A DNA stretch of 64,000 bases from Pseudoalteromonas luteoviolacea NCIMB 1942 (GCF_001625595.1 NZ_AUXT01000150.1:90592-154591); one strand, 5' to 3'; counted from the stretch's first letter, positions 36,023 through 44,788 are shown. Notes: a model not told the origin generated them from the letters alone. Made by a program: numbers and translations.

Positions 36023-36926
36023 CTGACTCAAGAGACTTTGCTAAATCGTAGCCCTCAAGGATGGCTTGTAATTTGAGCCATCCTTGCCATATCACTTTAA
36101 CTGATGCTCGCCCTGTGCGTTTTGTATCTTTCCAACCTCCTTTTTGCGCTATTTCAATACATTTCGCTCCTGCGCTTTTTAATTCGCTGGCAAATGTATA
36201 GAGTTTATCTTCTCCCTCTTCAATATGACGACTTTGCATCGACCGTATGATGAATCGTTGCTGCTCATGTAGCTTGTATTGAAGGTATTCATAAATGTCA
36301 GCTTCACGCTCACATACGGAGATAACCTTAGATATTTGCGCTTGAAGCCGTTTTGCCATTGCTTGTGATTCGGACTCCCATTTATAGCTTTCTTTCTCTT
36401 TTAGGGGGGACTGGCATGTTGGTGTCGCTTTCCGCGCGTAGTAATGTCTCGACTCCATCTAGCTTGCTCAATCAGGCCGACTACTTGCTTAGCTTTAGGT
36501 GCGAACAACAACACACTGTGTGTGCATAACCCTCTGTTAGTATTGCTCTGGTTAATGTGTCCTAAGTCTTCTCGGATTCATGTATGGCGTTAAACAAGGG
36601 TTGTTGTATCTTCTAATGCGAGTAACAAGTTGTGTGTTTGGGCTTGCTCTGTGGTCGCTTTAAAGCCAGATTCTGCAATGCCGCTTGCGGCTATGTGTTC
36701 GTTACGAATAAAGCGATAAGCGCCTTCCATATCAGCGGGGGATTGTGTGATGTTCACAAGAGATTTTCCAGATTCGTTAGCGAGTGTCGAAGCTAACTTT
36801 ACCAAACGTGCTGTTCTTCATAGATCTCCTAACTCACTTTTTGCAAATTGTTGCTCTGCCCACTTGGTATGTTGGTCAATGATTATCTTCTTCGGTGTAT
36901 GGTTTGAAGATCTGATCACACTAAGG
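36004..36926 (-). pseudogene. Decayed IS4-family (IS50/Tn5-like) element with broken transposase
   Basis: Minus-strand remnants of a Tn5-type transposase: WAEQQFAKSELGDL, a TGA stop (36818-36820), RTARLVKLASTLANESGKSL to LLLALEDTTTLV, a TAA and a TGA, then INQSNTNRGLCTHSVLLFAP, a frameshift at the C-run near 36405-36412, then VCEREADIYEYLQYKL to EIAQKGGWKDTKRTGR and the family C-terminus. About 170 residues are missing: the segment before AQKGG jumps directly to the C-terminal GGWKDTKRTGR. Left end 36004-36022 resembles IS50 ends; right end keeps AGATCTGATCA (36908-36918). Not functional. Confidence 0.85.
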
Positions 36927-36942
36927 AAGTTTAGTTCAAAAA

Positions 36943-36970
36943 AATCCCCGCTAATTTCTTAGCGAGGATT
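36943..36970 (-). terminator. Terminator of the prmB-aroC side
   Basis: On the minus strand AATCCTCGCTAA and TTAGCGGGGATT pair (11 of 12 positions) around GAAA, followed by seven T. It lies 36 bases after the aroC stop. Confidence 0.85.
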
Positions 36971-37006
36971 TGTGTATAATAGACAGGCATAATACAGCCT
37001 TTTTTA

Positions 37007-38107
37007 CTAGCTAACTTGTCCTGGGATTGGGCCATGGGGCACATCTACATTTGGATTTTGCCCTCGCTGGCGTAACAAGTGGTCCATCAATGTAATCGCC
37101 ATCATCGCCTCTGCAATTGGAATTGCTCGGATCCCAACACAAGGGTCATGTCGCCCTTTAGTGATCATCTCAACCGGTTCATTTGACGTATTAATACTTT
37201 GACCAGGAACCGTAATGCTTGATGTTGGCTTGAGTGCGATTGACGCGATAATATCTTGCCCGGTAGAAATACCTGCCAATACGCCGCCGGCATGGTTGCT
37301 CGTAAAGCCCTCAGGAGTCAGCTCATCTCGATGTTCTGAACCCTTCTGCTCCACCACATCAAAACCGTCGCCAATTTCAACACCTTTTACCGCATTGATA
37401 CTCATAAGAGAATGCGCAATCTCTGCATCCAATCTATCAAATACAGGCTCTCCTAAGCCAACAGGGACATTCGTAGCAACCACCTTAACCTTGGCGCCTA
37501 CCGAGTCACCTAGCTTTTTTAAATCGCGCATGTATTCGTCAAGCGCTTCTAATTTGCTCTGTTCTGGAAAGAAAAACGCATTGTTTTCTACTTCAGACCA
37601 ATCAAATGACTCAGCTTTAATTGGACCTAGTTGCGATAAGCAAGCATGAATTTCAATACCATGTACTTGCTTCAAATACTTCTTCGCAATACCGCCTGCC
37701 GCCACGCGGATAGCTGTTTCACGCGCAGAAGAGCGACCACCACCACGGTAATCTCTGTGACCATACTTATGCCAATACGTATAGTCACCATGGCCGGGAC
37801 GAAATACGTCCATAATCTTGCTGTAATCTTTAGAACGTTGATCTGTATTTTCGATTAAAAGGCCAATACTTGTGCCTGTTGTCTTCCCCTCAAACACCCC
37901 AGATAAGATCTTTATCTCATCTCCTTCACGGCGCTGGGTTGTATAACGACTCTGACCAGGTTTTCGCCTGTCTAAATCTACCTGTAGATCGGCCTCTGTT
38001 ATTTCAAGTCCCGCTGGTACACCATCAACAACACCACCCAGTGCCGTGCCGTGGCTTTCACCAAAGGTTGTCACCCGAAATATTTGGCCTATGCTATTAC
38101 CTGCCAT
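37007..38107 (-). CDS. aroC: Chorismate synthase
   Basis: 366 aa. It converts EPSP to chorismate with reduced FMN, the last step of the shikimate pathway that feeds pheA and tyrA in this window. Signatures: [53 protein letters not shown] and [17 protein letters not shown]. It lies downstream of prmB in the conserved smrB/prmB-aroC arrangement; the 155-bp gap contains the palindrome TTGACTC-ATA-GAGTCAA (38135-38151). Confidence 0.97.
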   Translation of the reverse strand: MAGNSIGQIFRVTTFGESHGTALGGVVDGVPAGLEITEADLQVDLDRRKPGQSRYTTQRREGDEIKILSGVFEGKTTGTSIGLLIENTDQRSKDYSKIMDVFRPGHGDYTYWHKYGHRDYRGGGRSSARETAIRVAAGGIAKKYLKQVHGIEIHACLSQLGPIKAESFDWSEVENNAFFFPEQSKLEALDEYMRDLKKLGDSVGAKVKVVATNVPVGLGEPVFDRLDAEIAHSLMSINAVKGVEIGDGFDVVEQKGSEHRDELTPEGFTSNHAGGVLAGISTGQDIIASIALKPTSSITVPGQSINTSNEPVEMITKGRHDPCVGIRAIPIAEAMMAITLMDHLLRQRGQNPNVDVPHGPIPGQVS

Positions 38108-38262
38108 TAACTTTCCTCATTCCTCGTTACGGTTTTGACTCATAGAGTCAATTTAGGCACATTTGTACCCAACTTACTAAAATAGGTATCTCGCAGCCTA
38201 CTTAATTCTGCCGTACCAAGCCAACAACGGTGATAACTCACACAAGCAAAGCACAGCACAAA

Positions 38263-39198
38263 TTAATCGTTAAAATAAGCAACTAGCTCTTTTTTGCTTA
38301 TCATAAACACACCAAGACCACCCTTTTCAAACTCAAGCCAAGTAAACGGCGCGCCTGGGTACAATGCATCCATATGTACCATAGAATTACCCACCTCGAC
38401 AAATAGAATGCCATTGTCGGTTAAGTGCTCAGCAGCATCCCTTAATAAAACACGCGTTACGTCAAGGCCATCATCCCCTGAGGCAAGGCCTAACTCGGGT
38501 TCATGGTGAAACTCATCAGGCAAATCAGCCATATCTTCCGCATCAACATATGGAGGGTTAGCCACGATTAAATCGTACTTTTGACCTAGCACACCGCTAA
38601 AGACGTCTGATTGGATGGCAAATACACGCTCATCCATCATATGATCGTGAATATTCATTTCAGCAACAGCCAGTGCATCAAAAGAAATATCAACAGCATC
38701 AACTTGTGCATTTTCAAAATACTTTGCCAACGCGATTGCAATACAAGCAGATCCCGTACACATATCTAGAATACGTGTTACTTCGTTTGGCATTTGTACC
38801 CAAGGCTCAAATTGCTTGGTGATAAGCTCAGCAAATGGTGAACGAGGCACCAACACGCGCTCATCAACATAAAATGGCATACCTGCGAACCAAGCTTGAT
38901 TTGTTAAATAAGGTACTGGAATACGCTGCTCTATGCGCAGCTTAATAACTTCTACAAGGCGCTTTTTTTCTGTTCCCGTTAATCTAGATTGCATCAAATC
39001 TTTTGGGGCATCTACAGGTAAATTAAGGGTAGGTAGGAGTAAATTTACCGCTTCATCCCAAGGATTATCGGTGCCATGACCATAAAACAGACCATTGGCG
39101 ACAAACTGACTCGTAGTCCAACGCAGCCAATCCTGCATGGTTACTAAGTCTCGGTAAGCCTCTTCAGCGATTTCGTTAGTTATTGCTAATTCACTCAT
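38263..39198 (-). CDS. prmB: Ribosomal protein L3 N5-glutamine methyltransferase
   Basis: 311 aa from ATG 39198 (GTGAG upstream; GTG at 39210 is an alternative). An N-terminal helical domain precedes a Rossmann methyltransferase: [19 protein letters not shown] binds S-adenosylmethionine, and [13 protein letters not shown] carries the NPPY motif for glutamine methylation. It modifies a glutamine of ribosomal protein L3. It is divergent from smrB. Confidence 0.95.
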   Translation of the reverse strand: MSELAITNEIAEEAYRDLVTMQDWLRWTTSQFVANGLFYGHGTDNPWDEAVNLLLPTLNLPVDAPKDLMQSRLTGTEKKRLVEVIKLRIEQRIPVPYLTNQAWFAGMPFYVDERVLVPRSPFAELITKQFEPWVQMPNEVTRILDMCTGSACIAIALAKYFENAQVDAVDISFDALAVAEMNIHDHMMDERVFAIQSDVFSGVLGQKYDLIVANPPYVDAEDMADLPDEFHHEPELGLASGDDGLDVTRVLLRDAAEHLTDNGILFVEVGNSMVHMDALYPGAPFTWLEFEKGGLGVFMISKKELVAYFND

Positions 39199-39281
39199 GA
39201 TTATTCTCACACTTTGTATATAGCGGCATTGTAGCGGTTTTTAAGCTAGGTTTTTATGCTTTTTTTATTTAAAATGCACGA

Positions 39282-39836
39282 ATGACTAGAGATTATCCTG
39301 AAGTAACTATGGCCTCTGACGACTTTGACCTATTTCGAGAAGCAATTTCCGGCACCCAAAAACTTAAGCAAGATACCGTGGTCCATGAGCGTAAAGCAAC
39401 GCGCTTTAAAGGCGAGGTAATCGCGGAACAAAAGAAGCAACATCAGGCTGAGTTTTATTTCTCAGATGAGTATGTGCCAAACATAGATACAAATGGAACC
39501 ATTAACTATGTTAGGCCCGGCGCAGATAAATATCTCGCAAAACAACTGAGGCGCGGAGATTACGCACCAGAGCTCATTTTAGATATGCATGGCATGAACA
39601 AAGAAACCGCTAAAGATGAACTCGCAGCACTTATCCACGCTTGTAAAAAACAACATGTCAGCTGTGCCTGTATAGTACATGGTATCGGTGAACGAATTTT
39701 GAAACATAAAGTGCCACATTACCTAGTTCAGCACCCCGATATCTTAGCAATGCATCAAGCACCGCTAGAATATGGAGGAAAAGGCGCAATCTTAATTCTA
39801 GTTGACCTCCCCCAAAATTTAGAGTTTCGCAGTTAG
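39282..39836 (+). CDS. smrB: Smr-domain endonuclease SmrB
   Basis: 184 aa. The N-terminal extension contains GTQKLKQDTVVHERK. The Smr domain (about 95-180) shows LILDMHGMNKETAKDELAAL and CIVHGIGERILKHKVPHYL. In E. coli SmrB cuts mRNA between collided ribosomes. The start is uncertain: ATG 39282 has no ribosome site, and ATG 39309 (nine codons later) is preceded by GAAG. Divergent from prmB. Confidence 0.93.
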   Translation: MTRDYPEVTMASDDFDLFREAISGTQKLKQDTVVHERKATRFKGEVIAEQKKQHQAEFYFSDEYVPNIDTNGTINYVRPGADKYLAKQLRRGDYAPELILDMHGMNKETAKDELAALIHACKKQHVSCACIVHGIGERILKHKVPHYLVQHPDILAMHQAPLEYGGKGAILILVDLPQNLEFRS

Positions 39837-39857
39837 AAGTTAACAGCAGTTAACTTC
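39836..39857 (+). terminator. Hairpin at the end of smrB
   Basis: GAAGTTAAC and GTTAACTTC pair perfectly around AGCA, starting at the last base of the smrB stop. No T-run follows. Confidence 0.45.
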
Positions 39858-40027
39858 CCCACTTCCCAAATCACACGAAACTAGCCTATTGTTTACAAAT
39901 ACGCTATATTAGCTTTGAATCATACACAGCTAATCTCACTCTCTTGTATATGTATCTTTTTGCTCTGATACCACAGTGAGAATAAGCTGACATTACCATT
40001 TATTCTGTTTTTATCCTCAGGTTAAAC

Positions 40028-40828
40028 ATGAACGACTTACTCAGCACAGATCTGACGATATTACTCGTCGAGCCTTCGGTGACCCAACGTAAAATCATCG
40101 CAAATGAACTCAAAGAAGAAGGCGTGCAACAGATTGATTTTGCAGAATCAGTCACTACCGCCATTGAATCATTAAATTCACATATTCCAGATCTAATTAT
40201 TTGCACACTCTACTTACCAGATGGTGATGCACTTTCATTACTGGATCACGTGCACGCACACTACAGCGACCATCAATTACCGTTTATGTTGGTATCTAGT
40301 GAAACTCGCCGACAGCAACTTGAGGCATATAAACAATCTGGAGTGGTCGCCATACTTCCTAAGCCATTTACTAAGGAGCATTTGGGTAAAGCAATCAACG
40401 CCACATTAGATTTATTATCTCCTCAAGAGCTAGAGCTAGATTTATATGATATTCAAGATTTAAGGATCTTAGTCGTAGACGACTCGACACTTGCACGCAA
40501 CCATATTCAACGGGTGTTACGAAACCTCGGAGCCACACGCATATCTGAAGCTGAAAATGGCGCGCAAGCCCTCGCCGTTTTGCAAGAAAGTATGTTTGAC
40601 CTCATCGTCACAGATTACAATATGCCAGAAGTCAATGGACAGGAGCTTACAGAGGCTATCCGTCGCTCTGATGAACACGCCCATGTACCAGTTCTTATGG
40701 TCACGTCAGAAGCAAATGAAACACACTTAGCAAATGTCGCGCAATCGGGCGTAAATGCGATGTGTGATAAGCCATTTGAGCCAAATATCGTCAAACAACT
40801 TATCTATCAAATGCTTGAGCAAAATTAA
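40028..40828 (+). CDS. Response regulator with two receiver domains
   Basis: 266 aa, REC-REC with no output domain. The first receiver (about 9-130) is degenerate: the phospho-acceptor position is Thr60 (CTLYLPDGD) and the acidic pair is reduced to VEPS. The second (about 145-266) is intact: VVDDS (150-154), Asp196 in VTDYNMP and Lys in CDKPFEP. Such proteins act by protein contacts, for example in chemotaxis or phosphorelay. AGG lies upstream of the ATG. No kinase is adjacent, so the partner is unknown. Confidence 0.9.
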   Translation: MNDLLSTDLTILLVEPSVTQRKIIANELKEEGVQQIDFAESVTTAIESLNSHIPDLIICTLYLPDGDALSLLDHVHAHYSDHQLPFMLVSSETRRQQLEAYKQSGVVAILPKPFTKEHLGKAINATLDLLSPQELELDLYDIQDLRILVVDDSTLARNHIQRVLRNLGATRISEAENGAQALAVLQESMFDLIVTDYNMPEVNGQELTEAIRRSDEHAHVPVLMVTSEANETHLANVAQSGVNAMCDKPFEPNIVKQLIYQMLEQN

Positions 40829-40857
40829 CTAAATAATAGTTAAAAAGTCCATTCCCA

Positions 40858-40890
40858 CTGGTTAAATTCACTAACAGCGTTTTTAACCAG
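40858..40890 (+). terminator. Hairpin after the double-receiver gene
   Basis: CTGGTTAAA and TTTAACCAG pair perfectly with a 15-base loop, 29 bases after the stop. Followed by CTTTCCC, not a T-run. Confidence 0.35.
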
Positions 40891-40945
40891 CTTTCCCAAA
40901 AAATAAAAGTCATTAAAATTCAATCACTTAAAATTATTTTTTGAA

Positions 40946-40962
40946 TTGGCACAACCTTTGTA
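40946..40962 (+). promoter_or_regulatory. Sigma-54-like promoter
   Basis: TTGGCACAACCTTTGTA has the -24 TGGCAC and -12 TTG elements with GG and G at the correct ten-base separation; the invariant C of the -12 GC is T here. The predicted start point is about 40973, leaving a leader of about 27 bases with AAGGAAG before ATG 41001. Confidence 0.45.
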
Positions 40963-41000
40963 ATAGTTATTGCGACTAAACAAACAAAGGAAGCAAGACA

Positions 41001-41246
41001 ATGAACGTATTCACAAAATTAATGACAGTAAGCCTTTTAGCTGGTGTATCAGTAACTGCTAATGCAAATACAGTAAGTAATGATTTACTAGATGAAATCC
41101 AAAGTCGTGTTAGTGAAAACATTCAAACAAGTATCGTTGAATTAAAAATAAATACTAAAAGGGCCCTGGTGGACAGCTTCGTTCGTATCAGTGAAGACGC
41201 AGAAGCAACTCCAAATGACTCTAATGAAGTCAAAAAGGAAAAGTAA
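41001..41246 (+). CDS. Small exported protein of unknown function
   Basis: 81 aa. A signal peptide (about 1-23; LMTVSLLAGVSVTANA) precedes a mature part of about 58 residues with an amphipathic helix (DLLDEIQSRVSENIQTSIVE) and an acidic/Lys-rich tail. No family recognised. AAGGAAG lies at good spacing before the ATG. The next gene starts two bases after its stop. A sigma-54-like promoter precedes it. Export and helicity are read from the sequence; function is not. Confidence 0.7.
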   Translation: MNVFTKLMTVSLLAGVSVTANANTVSNDLLDEIQSRVSENIQTSIVELKINTKRALVDSFVRISEDAEATPNDSNEVKKEK

Positions 41247-41247
41247 T

Positions 41248-41370
41248 ATGTTTAGCGAAGTAACCTTAATTAGCTTGTTAGCAATGCCGGTTGTCAGTCT
41301 GCTGCTGGCGTATTTCTCTATCGAAACAGTTAAAGTGATTAGTCAAAAATGGTTTGTAGGTCAAGTATGA
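41248..41370 (+). CDS. 40-aa membrane peptide coupled to the exported protein gene
   Basis: ATG 41248 to TGA 41368-41370. AAAAGGAAAAG lies in the end of the preceding gene, so translation is probably coupled. The peptide has one hydrophobic helix (about 6-26, LISLLAMPVVSLLLAYFSI) and a short basic tail (KVISQKWFVGQV). No family recognised. It is followed by a terminator 25 bases downstream, which supports a two-gene transcript. Confidence 0.6.
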   Translation: MFSEVTLISLLAMPVVSLLLAYFSIETVKVISQKWFVGQV

Positions 41371-41394
41371 TGAAACGCGTGGCACTGAGAGTAA

Positions 41395-41417
41395 AAAACC
41401 CGCATAAAGCGGGTTTT
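41395..41417. terminator. Bidirectional terminator between the small genes and the peroxiredoxin
   Basis: AAAACCCGC and GCGGGTTTT form a perfect 9-bp stem around ATAAA, with T-runs on both strands. Confidence 0.85.
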
Positions 41418-41437
41418 AAAACGATGGCAAATGCGGT

Positions 41438-42043
41438 TTATAGCTGGCCTTCGTTTTCAGATAGGAACTTAGCAACACCTTCAGGGCTTGCGTCCATACC
41501 TGATTTACCTTCAGTCCAACCAGCAGGACAAACTTCACCGTGCTCTTCGTGGAACGCAAGTGCGTCAACCATACGAAGCATCTCATCGATGTTACGACCT
41601 AGAGGAAGATCGTTAACTACTTGGTGACGTACATTACCTTCACCGTCGATTAGGAATGAACCACGGAAAGCAACGCCTGCTTCTGGGTGCTCAACGTCGT
41701 ATGCCTGACAGATTTCGTGTTTAACGTCAGCTACTAGGTCATATTTAACTGGACCGATACCGCCTTCGTTCACTGGTGTGTTACGCCATGCGTTGTGTGA
41801 GAATTGAGAATCGATTGAAACACCGATTACTTCAACACCACGCTTTTGAAATTCTTCGTAGCGCTTGTCAAAAGCGATTAGCTCTGAAGGACAAACAAAA
41901 GTGAAGTCTAGTGGGTAAAAGAATACAACTGCTTTTTTACCTTTAATACGCTCATGTAGATTGTAGCCATCTACGATTTCACCATTACCTAGTACTGCTG
42001 CTGCTGTAAAGTCAGGAGCCTGACGGCCAACTAATACACCCAT
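41438..42043 (-). CDS. Typical 2-Cys peroxiredoxin (AhpC/Prx family)
   Basis: 201 aa from ATG 42043, with TTGGAG seven bases upstream; a longer frame has no support. Peroxidatic Cys51 is in FVCPSELIAF and resolving Cys172 in EVCPAGW. GGIG (94-97) is present but the C-terminal YF motif of over-oxidation-sensitive forms is absent (ends FLSENEGQL). It reduces hydrogen peroxide and organic peroxides, with thioredoxin or AhpF as reductant; no ahpF is adjacent. Confidence 0.95.
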   Translation of the reverse strand: MGVLVGRQAPDFTAAAVLGNGEIVDGYNLHERIKGKKAVVFFYPLDFTFVCPSELIAFDKRYEEFQKRGVEVIGVSIDSQFSHNAWRNTPVNEGGIGPVKYDLVADVKHEICQAYDVEHPEAGVAFRGSFLIDGEGNVRHQVVNDLPLGRNIDEMLRMVDALAFHEEHGEVCPAGWTEGKSGMDASPEGVAKFLSENEGQL

Positions 42044-42239
42044 TGTTTTCTCCAAATAGTTAGGTTTAGTTCCAATATACAAATCGTTTTGTAATTTGAT
42101 TCTAATTATTGAGGCGCTGTTTGCGAAAAACAACCCCTTGAAAAAATTTGCCTAAGTTTATTCAGCTCTTACCCAAAATAACAATCGAATTATCCGATAG
42201 GTACAATCTATAAATTCGATGACATAGGATTTTGGATAC

Positions 42240-42266
42240 AAAAAAAGCTCCTAATTAGAGCTTTTT
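42240..42266 (-). terminator. Terminator of fadR
   Basis: On the minus strand AAAAAGCTC and GAGCTTTTT pair around TAATTAG, followed by further T residues. It ends 11 bases after the fadR stop. Confidence 0.8.
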
Positions 42267-42276
42267 CATTCGATGG

Positions 42277-42990
42277 TTAATCCATAATGCCGTCTGGCAT
42301 ATCAGCTCGAATATGCTGCCATAACTCGCCAGACTGATGACCGTATTTACGGATCAGAGAAATTGCTCTGTCATGGTCCCCTTGCTTCGCCAACTCAGTT
42401 AAATCACGATAAAACTCTCGCGTAATTTTTCTGATTTTAGGCTCCGAGAAATAATGACAACCAATTTTTGAATACAAACCTCTAAAACCATTTAAAATCA
42501 AAACATAGATTTTGTTGCCGCCAGCAATAGCCAGTTGGTGGTGTACCTGATAATCGTAATCAGCAAATGCTTCGGCTGTATCTGGCAACTCATCGTACTG
42601 AGACAAAATCTCCGCAACTTTTGCGCCATTTAGCTTAATTGCAGCACGTGTATAAATCGCACTAATGTTAGTTCTAGCTGATAATAATTGGTCTGTAAGC
42701 TCAGGCACTTTGTCTTCATCAAGGCGAGCTAACGCTTCCAAGATGTTAAGACCTGAAGTCTCCCAGAAGTTATTTACTCGGGTTGGCTTGCCATGCTGAA
42801 TAGTCAACCAGCCATCACGTGCCAAACGCTGAAGTACTTCCCTTAAAGTTGTTCTAGTTACTCCGATCAATTCTGATAACTCACGTTCAGCAGGCAAAAT
42901 AGAACCCGGTGGAAACTCACCATTCCAAATCGATTCAACTATGTATTCCTCAGCAAAACCTGCTGGGCTCTTGGCTTTAAAAATTCTCAT
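42277..42990 (-). CDS. fadR: Fatty acid metabolism regulator FadR
   Basis: 237 aa. The GntR winged helix (about 6-72: [40 protein letters not shown]) is followed by the helical acyl-CoA-binding domain. FadR represses fatty acid degradation and activates fabA and fabB; long-chain acyl-CoA releases it from DNA. In E. coli and vibrios nhaB is next to fadR; here a 657-bp non-coding gap leads to dsbB. Confidence 0.96.
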   Translation of the reverse strand: MRIFKAKSPAGFAEEYIVESIWNGEFPPGSILPAERELSELIGVTRTTLREVLQRLARDGWLTIQHGKPTRVNNFWETSGLNILEALARLDEDKVPELTDQLLSARTNISAIYTRAAIKLNGAKVAEILSQYDELPDTAEAFADYDYQVHHQLAIAGGNKIYVLILNGFRGLYSKIGCHYFSEPKIRKITREFYRDLTELAKQGDHDRAISLIRKYGHQSGELWQHIRADMPDGIMD

Positions 42991-43013
42991 TTAGCACCAC
43001 TTAAATTTACAAC

Positions 43014-43301
43014 TTAAGGCGTTGTATTCATGAAGCACATTGCTTTTGCTAGCAGGCGATTCACGACAATGCAACTCGTTAATCCACTGATTGTACCAGA
43101 TGGCTGCAAAGTAACAAGCGTAACTGCAAATTGATGAGCAGTAATACCATTCTGATCAACAATCACAATCGTAAATGGATCTCTCTTATTTGAAATAAAC
43201 CAAACAACATAGCGGCAAACAACAATACAGGAGACTATTAAATACTGCGCAATCCCTATTTTAGGTTCATTCCAGCTATTCTGTAGAACAACTAACCTAG
43301 C
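43014..43301 (-). pseudogene. Startless 95-codon open frame, possible gene remnant
   Basis: A minus-strand frame runs 95 codons from after a TGA (43302-43304) to TAA (43014-43016). It has no ATG or TTG in the first half and no ribosome site. The translation has a hydrophobic patch (IAQYLIVSCIVVCRYVVWFI) and a protein-like region (FTIVIVDQNGITAHQFAVTL, then SGLTSCIVVNRLLAKAMC). I cannot name a family. It may be a gene remnant, part of a repeated intergenic element or chance. Confidence 0.25.
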
Positions 43302-43582
43302 TCAGCACTCACCTTTAATCTAATGCACCAATGTGATGCCGTACGCATACCTGAAGAGTTCTCGTTTTAATGTGCTTATCTATTTCGTCCAAAATCCAAT
43401 AAATTTACGAAACAAACTTGAAATTAAACTGTCAGAAATACAAAATTTTAGTTTGTAAATGGGACATGTTATCTAATAGGGTGGCGTTAACGTCAGTAAT
43501 CAGCTTTGGTTCTCTGGTTGTTCCCATTAAAAACACAAAAAAAATTTGCGAAGGGGAAATACCTCACGCAATAACATCACCG

Positions 43583-43605
43583 ACATCGCAAAGACATTGC
43601 GATGT
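43583..43605 (+). repeat. Perfect inverted repeat upstream of dsbB
   Basis: ACATCGCAA (43583-43591) and TTGCGATGT (43597-43605) flank AGACA. A further ACATCGC occurs at 43613-43619. The repeat ends 42 bases before the dsbB ATG. It could be a leader hairpin or a regulator binding site. Confidence 0.55.
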
Positions 43606-43647
43606 GTAGTATACATCGCCATAATAGCGGCAAAATAAGGAGGTAGT

Positions 43648-44154
43648 ATGTTGGATAAATTGGCGAACTTTTCTCGCTCAACCACTGCTTGGGCAATCTT
43701 GTTTATGAGTGCCTTGATTTTCGAAGTTGTGGCATTGTACTTTCAATATGCCATGGGCTTAGAACCATGTGTAATGTGTATCTACCAGCGCACCGCTGTC
43801 TTAGGCCTGTTAATCGCATCTCTCATCGGGCTTTGTGGTAAAGGTAACTATTTGGTGCGACTTATCGCAACAGCAGGCTGGGGTGTTTCCGCCATTTGGG
43901 GCTGGTTGCTTGCTCGTGAACATCTTGACATGCAAACCACGACCGATCCTTTTGCATTTACATGCGCATTTGAGCCTAATTTTCCCGTACCATTACATGA
44001 GTGGATCCCCTCATTTTTCGCAGTCACTGGCAGCTGCTCAAGTATAGATTGGTCGTTTGCTGGACTTTCTATGCCTGGTTGGATGGAAGTTATTTTTGCA
44101 GCCTACGCGATTGGCTTTATAATATTTGCGCCTATTATAGTATTTAAGAAGTAA
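43648..44154 (+). CDS. dsbB: Disulfide bond formation protein DsbB
   Basis: 168 aa inner-membrane protein with four helices. The redox pairs are Cys41-Cys44 (PCVMCIYQR, quinone side) and Cys106/Cys130 in the second periplasmic loop (FTCAFEP, TGSCSS). It reoxidises DsbA and passes electrons to ubiquinone. GGAGGTAGT lies just before the ATG. An inverted repeat precedes it. The following small gene is 13 bases downstream. Confidence 0.96.
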   Translation: MLDKLANFSRSTTAWAILFMSALIFEVVALYFQYAMGLEPCVMCIYQRTAVLGLLIASLIGLCGKGNYLVRLIATAGWGVSAIWGWLLAREHLDMQTTTDPFAFTCAFEPNFPVPLHEWIPSFFAVTGSCSSIDWSFAGLSMPGWMEVIFAAYAIGFIIFAPIIVFKK

Positions 44155-44167
44155 CATTGAGAAACAT

Positions 44168-44470
44168 ATGATTTTTAGATTAAGCCAAGTGCCAGAGTTG
44201 TCTTCCCTTAGTTTGAGAGACAAACAAAAAGTTAAAGCGATTGCATTGAGCATGCTAAATGGCAAAGAAAAAGTATTTTTAGCCGTTTGCAAACTGCTGC
44301 TGTTGACACCTTTTTTTATGGCACTAGCTTACTTTGAAGGCTTTTATTTACTACCTGTATTACTTATTGCTGGCCTAGCTTATCCTTTGTTTACAGTCCC
44401 GGTGGAAATTCAATTTGCATTTAAATACTTAGACAATGCACTAAAAGAGTTTGAGCAGGGCCCAGCATAG
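44168..44470 (+). CDS. Small two-helix membrane protein (DUF6170-like)
   Basis: 100 aa. A soluble N-terminal part (LSSLSLRDKQKVKAIALSML) is followed by two hydrophobic segments (about 39-55 and 58-76; LLLLTPFFMALAYFEGFYLL and LPVLLIAGLAYPLF). It resembles a small conserved protein of Alteromonadales and Vibrionales that I recall as DUF6170; this is tentative. Position after dsbB suggests co-transcription. Function unknown. Confidence 0.65.
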   Translation: MIFRLSQVPELSSLSLRDKQKVKAIALSMLNGKEKVFLAVCKLLLLTPFFMALAYFEGFYLLPVLLIAGLAYPLFTVPVEIQFAFKYLDNALKEFEQGPA

Positions 44471-44488
44471 GCCCTGTACTCCATCACG

Positions 44489-44788
44489 TCACTGAAACAC
44501 GACTCGCTCTTTAAGCTTGTCGACAATACCTTTCCCTATCCCTTTCACCCTTGTTAATGCTTCAAAGTCGTTAAACTCCCCTACCTCTTCTCTATCGGCA
44601 ACAATCGCGCGAGCTTTTAACAACCCTATACCTGGCAAGGTGACCAACTGCTCAACTGTAGCTGTGTTGATGTTAACTATGACCGCATTACTTTCTTCCA
44701 TAACATTTTGGGTTTCGGCCTGTGTGACACTACACAAGATAAGTGCCCAAATGAGTAACACTGCGGTCCATAAGTTTTTAAATAGCAT
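44489..44788 (-). CDS. ComEA-like helix-hairpin-helix protein
   Basis: 99 aa from ATG 44788, preceded by GGAGGG seven bases upstream; a longer frame to 44836 is not supported. A signal peptide (about 1-24, LCSVTQAE) leads to a double helix-hairpin-helix domain (VNINTATVEQLVTLPGIGLL, FEALTRVKGIGKGIVDKLKE). ComEA homologues bind incoming DNA in the periplasm during natural transformation, but many single-domain copies have unknown roles. It is convergent with the upstream DUF6170-like gene. Confidence 0.9.
   Translation of the reverse strand: MLFKNLWTAVLLIWALILCSVTQAETQNVMEESNAVIVNINTATVEQLVTLPGIGLLKARAIVADREEVGEFNDFEALTRVKGIGKGIVDKLKERVVFQ

Larger units (their letters stand above)
42991..43647. 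other. 657-bp gap between fadR and dsbB
   Basis: No convincing gene. It holds the divergent promoters of fadR and dsbB, a minus-strand open frame without a start codon (43014-43301), a plus-strand 63-codon frame at 43418-43609 with no ribosome site, and a perfect inverted repeat at 43583-43605. nhaB, which sits here in E. coli, is absent and no remnant was recognised. Confidence 0.6.

Noticed and set aside
37215..37649. 144-codon frame antisense to aroC
   Set aside because: Entirely within aroC, no family resemblance or ribosome site.
41349..41627. 92-codon frame crossing the small-gene terminator into the peroxiredoxin
   Set aside because: Runs through a strong terminator and antisense to a confident gene.
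43418..43609. 63-codon plus-strand frame before dsbB
   Set aside because: No ribosome site, no recognisable protein features, and its end overlaps the inverted repeat; probably chance.
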